Below, piece by piece: positions 32,929 through 39,232 of a stretch of 64,000 nucleotides of DNA (the stretch's first letter is position 1; each line of letters opens with the position of its first letter). Source of the stretch: Sphingomonas sp. BK580 (lineage in GTDB: Bacteria; Pseudomonadota; Alphaproteobacteria; Sphingomonadales; Sphingomonadaceae); NCBI RefSeq assembly GCF_014194975.1, contig NZ_JACIAY010000010.1:62001-126000 (forward strand), read 5' to 3'. The position numbers were made by a program, and so were the translations under genes. The notes beneath the pieces were generated by a model. It was not told where the DNA came from and searched no databases. It worked only from the letters and a program-made list of their open reading frames with translations.

Positions 32929-33657
32929 ATGGACCGCCGCGTCTACGACCGCATGGCGGAGCACGACTCGACCCACTGGTGGTATCGCGCGCGCCGTGAC
33001 GTGCTCGCCGATTTCCTCACGCGCGAGGCGCGGCTGCCCGCGGACGCGCGCATCCTCGAGATCGGCTGCGGCACCGGGCACAACCTGCCGATGCTGGCGC
33101 AGTTCGGCACGGTCGACGCGATCGAGATCGACCCCGCCGCGCGCGCGATCGCGAGCGAGCGGCTCGGCCGCGCGGTCGGCGCCGCGCCGCTGCCCGAGCT
33201 GCCGGGCGTGGAGCGCGGCGCCTATGACCTGGTCGCGGTGCTCGACGTGGTCGAGCATATCGAGGACGACGTCGCCGCGCTGGCGGCGATGCGCGCGTGC
33301 CTCAGGCCCGGCGGCAAGATCCTGATCGCGGTGCCCGCGCACCAGTGGATGTGGAGCGCGCACGACGTGGTGAACCACCACCACCGCCGCTATTCCAAGC
33401 CCACGCTGGTGCGCGCGATCCGCGCCGCCGGGCTGAAGGAGCGCGGGCTGACCTATTTCAACTCGCTGCTGTTCCCGCTCGCCGCCGCGGCGCGCGTGGC
33501 GGGGCGGCTGACCGGGCGCGACGACAGCGACGACTCGCCCCCGGCGGCGCCGCTCAACGCCTTGTTCGAGCGTATCTTTCGCGTCGAGCGCCACCTGGTC
33601 GGGCGGGTGCCGATGCCGATCGGCGTGTCGATCCTGACGCTGGCCGAGCCGGCGTAG
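32929..33657 (+). CDS. Class I SAM-dependent methyltransferase
   Basis: This 242-residue protein has motif I Ile-Leu-Glu-Ile-Gly-Cys-Gly-Thr-Gly (about 43-51) and Glu-Ile-Asp (motif II). Its Leu-Asp-Val-Val-Glu-His-Ile-Glu-Asp-Asp pattern is common in UbiG/Methyltransf_11/23 type enzymes. An N-terminal His-Asp-Ser-Thr-His-Trp-Trp-Tyr-Arg-Ala-Arg is typical of methyltransferases encoded with polysaccharide genes. It follows gtrA closely, so a glycan or polyprenyl-linked substrate is likely by context. Confidence 0.85.
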   Translation: MDRRVYDRMAEHDSTHWWYRARRDVLADFLTREARLPADARILEIGCGTGHNLPMLAQFGTVDAIEIDPAARAIASERLGRAVGAAPLPELPGVERGAYDLVAVLDVVEHIEDDVAALAAMRACLRPGGKILIAVPAHQWMWSAHDVVNHHHRRYSKPTLVRAIRAAGLKERGLTYFNSLLFPLAAAARVAGRLTGRDDSDDSPPAAPLNALFERIFRVERHLVGRVPMPIGVSILTLAEPA

Positions 33658-33702
33658 CGGGGGAGCGGGCGTCAAGGTCGCGCGGCGCTCGCGCGTCTCA
33701 CA

Positions 33703-33800
33703 CCGTCATCCCGGCGTCGGCAGGGACCCAGACGCGCGACCGTCGCGGCAGCGGCGGGCAGGACGGCGCGTCCGGCTCCCCGGCTGCGCGGGGATGACGG
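33703..33800. repeat. Dispersed palindromic element, CGTCATCCCCG/CGGGGATGACG family
   Basis: CGTCATCCCGGCGTCGGCAGGGACCCAGACGCG on the left matches CGCGTCCGGCTCCCCGGCTGCGCGGGGATGACGG inverted on the right. The same family occurs at 53011-53173. It lies between convergent genes. Confidence 0.8.
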
Positions 33801-33846
33801 GCAGAGGTGAGGCGAGCGCGCGTATCGACGGTCCTCGCCGCCCCGC

Positions 33847-34815
33847 TCACCCCAGGTGACGCAGCGCCTCGGCCGCGCCGGCCAGTTCGCCGTCGTCCAG
33901 CGCGGCATAGACCCGCGGCACGCTCGCCAGCAGCCGCGCGTATTTGCCGCCTCCCGCGAACAGCGGCGCCATCTCGGCCAGCCGCAGCAGGGGGCGCAGC
34001 GCCGCCGCGACGCCACCGGTGACGATCACCCCGTCCCACGCACCGTAGATGATCGTCAGCTGGCCGGCGTAGCTCCAGAAGGCGCGGCACAGCCAGGTGC
34101 AGGCCTCGCCCGCGAGCGGGTCCGAGGCCATCGCGCGCGTGATGTCCTCGGCGCTGGTCCAGCGCGGCGCGGTGCCGCGACGGCGCGCCAGCGTCTCGTA
34201 CAGGCGCACCAGCCCCGGCGCGGAGAGCAGGTCCTCCGCCACCACCGGGTAGCGGCCGGGGAAGATCTCGCCGGCGAGCCGCGCCAGTTCCTCGTTCACC
34301 GCGATGAAACCGCCGTGCCCCGCCTCGGTGGCGAGTACCCGCACCGCGCCCGCGGCGTCGCGGCTCAGCACCGAGACGCCCAGGCCCGAGGTCATGCCGA
34401 GCACGCAATAGGTGCCGGCGCGGCGCAGCGAGGGCTCGTCGCCGGCGAAACGCTCCTCGGCGCGCACGTCGGCGCCGTGGAAGGCCCAGGCCTCCGCCTC
34501 GAAATCGTTGAGGATCAGCGGCGCGTGCCCGAGCATGCCGCGTAGCCCCGAGCGCGACACGTACCAGCGCCCGCGCGTGATCGACACGGTCTCGCCGCGC
34601 GGGAGCCCGGCCACCGCGAAGGCGGAGCGGTGCGGCGGTGCGTCCGGCCGGGCGTCGCGCAGGAAGTCCATGATCGCGCCGGAGATGCTGACCGTGGTGT
34701 CGGCGGTGAAGCTGCGCACGCTGTCGCGGCGCACCTGCCCGGCCGCGTCGGTGAGCGCGAAGCGCATCCGCTTGCGCCCGACATGCCCGACCAACGCCGT
34801 TCCCGCCCCCGCCAT
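33847..34815 (-). CDS. Glucokinase-like protein with altered phosphate motif
   Basis: A 322-residue protein of the ROK-unrelated Glk family (PF02685). Conserved parts are Asn-Asp-Phe-Glu-Ala (catalytic Asp, about residue 100), Gly-Met-Thr-Ser-Gly-Leu-Gly-Val, Glu-Ala-Gly-His-Gly-Gly-Phe and Val-Thr-Gly-Gly-Val. The N-terminal ATP-phosphate motif, normally Asp-x-Gly-Gly-Thr-x-x-Arg, reads Gly-His-Val-Gly-Arg-Lys-Arg-Met-Arg, so the Asp is replaced. Activity may be reduced or changed, and a regulatory or different-sugar role is possible. A LacI-type operator lies 30 bases upstream of the start. Confidence 0.75.
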   Translation of the reverse strand: MAGAGTALVGHVGRKRMRFALTDAAGQVRRDSVRSFTADTTVSISGAIMDFLRDARPDAPPHRSAFAVAGLPRGETVSITRGRWYVSRSGLRGMLGHAPLILNDFEAEAWAFHGADVRAEERFAGDEPSLRRAGTYCVLGMTSGLGVSVLSRDAAGAVRVLATEAGHGGFIAVNEELARLAGEIFPGRYPVVAEDLLSAPGLVRLYETLARRRGTAPRWTSAEDITRAMASDPLAGEACTWLCRAFWSYAGQLTIIYGAWDGVIVTGGVAAALRPLLRLAEMAPLFAGGGKYARLLASVPRVYAALDDGELAGAAEALRHLG

Positions 34816-34833
34816 GCGGCGCTCTCCCCTGTT

Positions 34834-34858
34834 ATTATCCTGGGTGATATCGCTATCA
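34834..34858 (-). promoter_or_regulatory. LacI-type operator and -10 box upstream of the glucokinase-like gene
   Basis: On the minus strand TGATAGCGATATCA (34845-34858) fits the LacI-family palindrome TGNTANCGNTANCA at every fixed position. GATAAT (34834-34839) lies five bases further on and could be the -10 box. The coding start is at 34815. The operator would cover the promoter spacer, consistent with repression. No LacI-family gene is in the window. Confidence 0.65.
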
Positions 34859-34938
34859 GCGCAGAACTAACAGAGGATTAGCTTCATCCTCGGGCGGGAG
34901 TTCAACTCCTCTTCACTCCGCGGGGAGGATCTAAGGCA

Positions 34939-35355
34939 TCACGCGCCGATCACGTGCAGCGCCACCCGGCGGCGATGCGGCGCGGCGCGGTGCTCGGCGA
35001 GGTAGATGCCCTGCCACGTCCCCAGCACCATCTGGCCGCGCGCCACCGGGATCGACAGCGACACGCCGGTGAGCACGCTGCGCAGGTGCGCGGGCATGTC
35101 GTCGGGGCCCTCGTCGTCATGCTCATAGTCGCGTGACTCGGGCGCGACGCGCGCCAGCCAGCGCTCCAGGTCGCGGCGCGCCGCGGGGGCGGCATTCTCG
35201 TTGATCAGCAGCGAGGCCGAGGTGTGGCGGCAGAAGACGGTGAGCAGCCCGGTCTCGATCGCCTCGTCGTCGAGCCACGCGGCCACCTCGCGCGTGATCT
35301 CGACCAGCCCGGCGCCGCGCGTCGCCACCGCGAACTCGCCGACCGCCTGGTGCAT
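34939..35355 (-). CDS. yjbQ: YjbQ family protein (UPF0047)
   Basis: This 138-residue protein has Thr-Val-Phe-Cys-Arg-His-Thr-Ser-Ala-Ser-Leu-Leu-Ile-Asn-Glu-Asn and a C-terminal Gly-Thr-Trp-Gln-Gly-Ile-Tyr-Leu-Ala-Glu-His-Arg, which define the family. Some members show weak thiamine phosphate synthase activity and the true role is uncertain. Its ATG overlaps the stop of csaA by one base, so it is coupled to csaA and the GST gene upstream. Confidence 0.93.
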   Translation of the reverse strand: MHQAVGEFAVATRGAGLVEITREVAAWLDDEAIETGLLTVFCRHTSASLLINENAAPAARRDLERWLARVAPESRDYEHDDEGPDDMPAHLRSVLTGVSLSIPVARGQMVLGTWQGIYLAEHRAAPHRRRVALHVIGA

Positions 35356-35726
35356 CAGAACAGCCGCCCGCCGTCGGGCACGCGCTCGCTGGGCGCCACC
35401 AGCACCACCTTGCCGTCGCGGTCGGGGAAGCCGAGCGTCAGCACCTCGGAGAGGAACTTGCCGATCTGGCGCGGCGGAAAGTTGACCACCGCGGCGACCT
35501 GGCGCCCGACCAGCTCCTCGACCGCGTAATGTTCGGTGATCTGCGCCGACGAGCGTTTGCGCCCGATCGCGGCACCGAAGTCGATCACCAATTTGTAGGC
35601 GGGCTTGCGCGCCTCGGGATAGGGCTCGGCCGAGACGATCGTGCCGACGCGCACGTCCACCCGGAGGAAGTCGTCGAACGCGATCTCGGGCGCGGCGGCG
35701 GCGGCGGGGTCGTGCGTGACGTGCAT
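35355..35726 (-). CDS. csaA: tRNA-binding domain protein CsaA
   Basis: This 123-residue OB-fold protein contains Phe-Leu-Arg-Val-Asp-Val-Arg-Val-Gly-Thr-Ile and Ala-Tyr-Lys-Leu-Val-Ile-Asp-Phe-Gly. It also has Val-Asn-Phe-Pro-Pro-Arg-Gln-Ile and Ser-Glu-Val-Leu-Thr-Leu-Gly. These match CsaA, proposed to act as an export-linked chaperone or tRNA binder. The start ATG 35726 overlaps the stop of the upstream GST gene. Confidence 0.92.
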   Translation of the reverse strand: MHVTHDPAAAAAPEIAFDDFLRVDVRVGTIVSAEPYPEARKPAYKLVIDFGAAIGRKRSSAQITEHYAVEELVGRQVAAVVNFPPRQIGKFLSEVLTLGFPDRDGKVVLVAPSERVPDGGRLF

Positions 35727-36397
35727 CAGAAGTCCGGATTCTCGTAGTAGCTCGGCGGCTCGATCCCGGTGATGCGCTCGGCGAGCAGCGGGCGAAAGCT
35801 GCGCCGGCTCTTGAACGCCGAATACCACGCCTTGGTGTGCGCGTGGCCGGTCCAGTCGATCCCGCCGAGATAGTCGGCGACCGAGATCTGCGCCGCCGCG
35901 GCGAGGTCGGCGAGGCTGATCGTCGCGCCCGCGATCCACTTGCGATGATCGAGCAGGAAATCGATGTAGTCGAGGTGGCCGACCGAGGACTTCATCGCCT
36001 CGCGCAGCCGCGACGCGTCGGGCGTGGTGCGGTGCACGACCCGCTTGATCATCCGCTCGTCGAGCAGCGGCTGGGTCACGTCGCGGTAGAAATGCGTGTC
36101 GAACCAGGCGACCAGCCGGCGGATCTCGGCGCGGTTGGCGGCGGTGCCGTTGATCATCGCGACGCGCTCGACCGTCTCCTCGAAGAACTCGCAGATCGCC
36201 ATCGAGTCGACGAGCACCAGCCCGCGATCGTTGTCGGTCATCACCGGGGTCTGGCCGGCGGGGTTCATGTCGATGAAGGCGTCGCGCCGCTCCCACGGAT
36301 TCTCGCGCATCAGCTGGTAGCCGACGTCCTTCTCGTTCAGGAGCGTGCGGACCTTGCGCGTGAACGGGCACAGAGGAAACTGGTAGAGCTGCCACAT
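35726..36397 (-). CDS. Glutathione S-transferase-fold protein, possibly FzlA
   Basis: A 223-residue GST with the N-terminal thioredoxin-like part (Tyr-Gln-Phe-Pro-Leu-Cys-Pro-Phe-Thr-Arg-Lys-Val-Arg, Asn-Pro-Ala-Gly-Gln-Thr-Pro-Val, Asp-Ser-Met-Ala-Ile) and a helical C-terminal domain. The very end reads Pro-Ser-Tyr-Tyr-Glu-Asn-Pro-Asp-Phe. In alphaproteobacteria FzlA is a GST-fold division protein that binds FtsZ and depends on its extreme C-terminal residues, including a penultimate-region Asp. This tail and Trp35 fit that pattern. The FzlA identity is inference, while the GST fold is clear. It heads the three-gene overlapping operon with csaA and yjbQ. Confidence 0.75.
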   Translation of the reverse strand: MWQLYQFPLCPFTRKVRTLLNEKDVGYQLMRENPWERRDAFIDMNPAGQTPVMTDNDRGLVLVDSMAICEFFEETVERVAMINGTAANRAEIRRLVAWFDTHFYRDVTQPLLDERMIKRVVHRTTPDASRLREAMKSSVGHLDYIDFLLDHRKWIAGATISLADLAAAAQISVADYLGGIDWTGHAHTKAWYSAFKSRRSFRPLLAERITGIEPPSYYENPDF

Positions 36398-36673
36398 GCC
36401 CGCTCGCTTAGGCCGAAAGCGCGGCACGGGGGAAGCGGCTTCGTGGGCGCGCGGCACGCGACTGTGTCGGCGCGGCGCGATGGCACGAGGGGCAGGAGGG
36501 GCAGCGCGACGACGCCGGCTCCAGCGCGGCGGGGCCGGGCGCAACATGGCGCTCCTGCCGTAGCCGAGAGTCGCGTGCATCCTGCGACGGCCGTCCGCGT
36601 GCCGCTGGGCTCGCGCACTCACCGCGACACGGCCGGCGATCGCGCGAGCTGGGCGATGCGACGACGGCGCCGC

Positions 36674-36985
36674 TCAGGGCAGGTCGGTCGCCGCGACGGC
36701 GGAGCGAGCCGGGACATCGCCGGTGCCGCGCGCCGCGCCGCCATGCGTCGTCACCTGCGGATCCATCGCGACAGCGGTCGGAACGAGGACCGGGGTCGGG
36801 CCCGGCACCGGTCGCGGCGCGGCGGCGGTGGCGGTGGCGGTGCCGCCGGCGGTCCCGAGGTCGCGGGTCGGCGGGTCGCCGACGACATGGATGCGCAGCC
36901 CGTAGGCGAGCGCGGCGAGGACCAGCATCGCGGCGATCAGCAGCAGCAGCCGGATCACCGCGGGCTTGGACGTCAGGCGAAACAT
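36674..36985 (-). CDS. Hypothetical single-span membrane protein
   Basis: A 103-residue protein with one clear membrane helix (about 11-30: Leu/Ile/Ala-rich) after a short basic start. A Pro/Thr/Ala-rich periplasmic tail follows. No family is recognised. Codon bias and the ATG start (36985) support it as a gene, but low complexity leaves doubt. Confidence 0.5.
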   Translation of the reverse strand: MFRLTSKPAVIRLLLLIAAMLVLAALAYGLRIHVVGDPPTRDLGTAGGTATATAAAPRPVPGPTPVLVPTAVAMDPQVTTHGGAARGTGDVPARSAVAATDLP

Positions 36986-37127
36986 GGCACCTCTGCTCGC
37001 GACCCGGAAGGAGCGGGCGGGCAGCTGCCGGCGCGGGACGGCGACGGTCCGCCCGCCACCCTCATCGTAGAGGGCGGCGGGCGCGCCGTACCGATCGGCC
37101 GCGCTTATCTCACGCGTGCCGCGCGCC

Positions 37128-37814
37128 TCAGCGCTCGCTCAGATAGTAGCGATCGGTCGCCGCGAGCTGCTGGTCGAGCTCGTAGACGATCGGCTGGCCG
37201 GTCGGGATCTCCAGCCCGGTGATCGCGTCGTCGGGGATGTTCGAGAGATGCTTCACCAGCGCGCGCAGCGAGTTGCCGTGCGCCGAGATCAGCACGCGCT
37301 GGCCGTCGCGCAGCGCCGGCGCGATGCGCTGCTCCCAATAAGGCAGGACGCGCGCGATCGTGTCCTTGAGGCTCTCGGTCGCGGGCACGTCGATCCCGGC
37401 GTAGCGGCGGTCCTCCGAGAGATCGAACGCGCTGCCCGCCTCCATCGGCGGCGGCGGCACGTCGAAGCTGCGGCGCCACACGTGGACCTGCTCGTCGCCG
37501 TGCTTGGCCGCGGTCTCGGCCTTGTTGAGCCCGGTCAGCCCGCCGTAGTGGCGCTCGTTGAGGCGCCAGTCCTTCTCCACCGGCAGCCACAGCCGACCCA
37601 TCGCCTCGAGCGCGAGGTCGAGCGTCTTGATCGCGCGCGTCTGCAGCGAGGTGAAGGTCTGGTCGAAGTCGAGCCCCTTGGCCGCCATCAACTCGCCCGC
37701 GGCGCGGGCCTCGGCGGCGCCCTGCTCGGTGACGTCGACGTCCCACCAGCCGGTGAAGCGGTTCTCGAGGTTCCAGGCCGATTGGCCGTGGCGGATCAGG
37801 ACGAGCGTGGGCAT
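37128..37814 (-). CDS. gpmA: 2,3-bisphosphoglycerate-dependent phosphoglycerate mutase
   Basis: The 228-residue glycolytic enzyme moves phosphate between C3 and C2 of glycerate. Arg-His-Gly-Gln-Ser-Ala-Trp-Asn (catalytic His about residue 9) is visible. So are Phe-Thr-Gly-Trp-Trp-Asp-Val, Leu-Asn-Glu-Arg-His-Tyr-Gly-Gly-Leu and [10 protein letters not shown] (second His). The start ATG 37814 was chosen by family N-terminus. It follows a GNAT gene by 37 bases on the same strand. Confidence 0.96.
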   Translation of the reverse strand: MPTLVLIRHGQSAWNLENRFTGWWDVDVTEQGAAEARAAGELMAAKGLDFDQTFTSLQTRAIKTLDLALEAMGRLWLPVEKDWRLNERHYGGLTGLNKAETAAKHGDEQVHVWRRSFDVPPPPMEAGSAFDLSEDRRYAGIDVPATESLKDTIARVLPYWEQRIAPALRDGQRVLISAHGNSLRALVKHLSNIPDDAITGLEIPTGQPIVYELDQQLAATDRYYLSER

Positions 37815-37851
37815 GGGGAAGACTCCTTCAGAGCGCGAGCGTGAGAGAATG

Positions 37852-38367
37852 CTATAGCGCGAGCGTGAGAAACTGGTTGTGCGGGCTGGGCCGATAGTCG
37901 GCGAAGGCGGCGCAGGGCGCGAAGCCGGCGCGGCGGTACAGCGCCAGCGCGTCGTCATAGGCCGGGGTGGTGCCGGTCTCGAGGTAGAGCCGCGTCAGGC
38001 CGCCGTCGCGCGCGGCCGCCACGATCGCGGCGAGGATGGCGCGGCCGGCACCGCGGCCGCGATAGGCCGGCGCGGCGCGCATCGACTTGACCTCGCCCGT
38101 ACCATCGTCGAGCCGCTTGAGCGCGCCGACCGCGGCGAGCGCGTCGCCGTCCCACGCGGCGACCAGCGCGATGTCGGGCGCCGCGAGCCGCGCGGCGTCG
38201 AGCGCGAAGGAGAAGCCCGCCGGCGTGCCCGCGCGCTGGTCGGCGACGTGCGCGGCGAGCAGCGCCGCGATCGCGGGCTCGGCCGGGTCGCCGCGCCGTA
38301 CCTGATAGTCGCGCCTCGTCTCGGCCGGTCCGTCCACGCTCGCTCCCGCTTGTCGCCTGCCCGCCAT
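37852..38367 (-). CDS. GNAT family N-acetyltransferase
   Basis: This 171-residue protein has the acetyl-CoA loop Arg-Gly-Arg-Gly-Ala-Gly-Arg-Ala-Ile (about 105) and the C-terminal [10 protein letters not shown] motif. The Tyr-Leu-Glu-Thr-Gly-Thr segment is frequent in amino-acid or small-molecule acetyltransferases. The first 20 residues look unconserved, so a later start is possible. The substrate is unknown. Confidence 0.87.
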   Translation of the reverse strand: MAGRRQAGASVDGPAETRRDYQVRRGDPAEPAIAALLAAHVADQRAGTPAGFSFALDAARLAAPDIALVAAWDGDALAAVGALKRLDDGTGEVKSMRAAPAYRGRGAGRAILAAIVAAARDGGLTRLYLETGTTPAYDDALALYRRAGFAPCAAFADYRPSPHNQFLTLAL

Positions 38368-38420
38368 CGCTCTAGCGCATGCCGCGTGCGAGACAACCGC
38401 GCTCGCCCGGAGACTCAGCG

Positions 38421-39143
38421 ATGCCGATCACCCGCCGCCCGCTCCTCCATGACGGTCCCGGTGGCCGTTTCGCCGGCGTGTTCGCCTGGGACGACTCGAT
38501 CGCCGGCCCGCGCCCCGGCGTGCTCGTCGTGCCCAACATCCTCGGCCAGAAGGAGGCCGACAATGCCAAGGCCGAGGCGCTCGCGGCGCTCGGCTACGCC
38601 GCCTACGCCTGCGACCTGTACGGCGAGGGCCGCCGCGCCGCGCCCGGCCCCGACATCTCCCGCTACATGGACGCGCTCAACGCCGACCGCGCGCTGCTGC
38701 GCGACCGGCTCGCCGCCAGCCTCGCCGCGCTGACGGCGCAACCCGAGGTGGACGCCGCACGCACCGCCGCGATCGGCTTCTGCTTCGGCGGCAAGTGCGT
38801 GCTCGACATGGCGCGCGCGGGGCTCGACGTGCGCGGCGTGGTGAGCTTCCACGGCGTGTACGACCGGCCCGACTATGCCGGCGTCGCGCCGATCACGGCC
38901 AAGGTGCTGGTATGCCACGGCTGGGACGACCCGCTCGGGCCCCCCGAGGCGGTCACCGCGCTGGCGCAGGAACTGAGCGATGCCGGGGCCGACTGGCAGG
39001 TTCACGCTTATGGCAACGCCGGCCACGCCTTCACCGACGAGGCGCGGCGCGGCTCGACCGTGCCCGGCGTCGCCTATGAGGAACGGGCGGACCGACGCAG
39101 CTGGGCGGCGATGCGGTACTTCCTGGAGGAAGCGCTGGGGTGA
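38421..39143 (+). CDS. Dienelactone hydrolase family protein
   Basis: A 240-residue alpha/beta hydrolase. The nucleophile is a Cys in Gly-Phe-Cys-Phe-Gly-Gly-Lys (about residue 119). The triad Asp lies in Gly-Trp-Asp-Asp-Pro-Leu-Gly and the His in Asn-Ala-Gly-His-Ala-Phe. Start ATG 38421 follows CGGAGACTC; a longer frame from 38379 is less likely. Most family members have unknown natural substrates. The stop overlaps the open frame upstream of RNase R. Confidence 0.9.
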   Translation: MPITRRPLLHDGPGGRFAGVFAWDDSIAGPRPGVLVVPNILGQKEADNAKAEALAALGYAAYACDLYGEGRRAAPGPDISRYMDALNADRALLRDRLAASLAALTAQPEVDAARTAAIGFCFGGKCVLDMARAGLDVRGVVSFHGVYDRPDYAGVAPITAKVLVCHGWDDPLGPPEAVTALAQELSDAGADWQVHAYGNAGHAFTDEARRGSTVPGVAYEERADRRSWAAMRYFLEEALG

Positions 39144-39148
39144 GGGCG

Positions 39149-39175
39149 CAAGGTCCTCCCCGCATGGCGGGGCTT
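39149..39175. repeat. Short palindromic element, TCCTCCCCGC/GCGGGG
   Basis: AAGGTCCTCCCCGCATGGCGGGGCTTA forms a hairpin of the same short family seen at 9663. It lies between the hydrolase gene and RNase R. Confidence 0.55.
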
Positions 39176-39232
39176 AGACCGACCCCGCACAGATCCATGG
39201 CGCCGGCCGCCGCGAGTCCCTATCTCCGCGGC

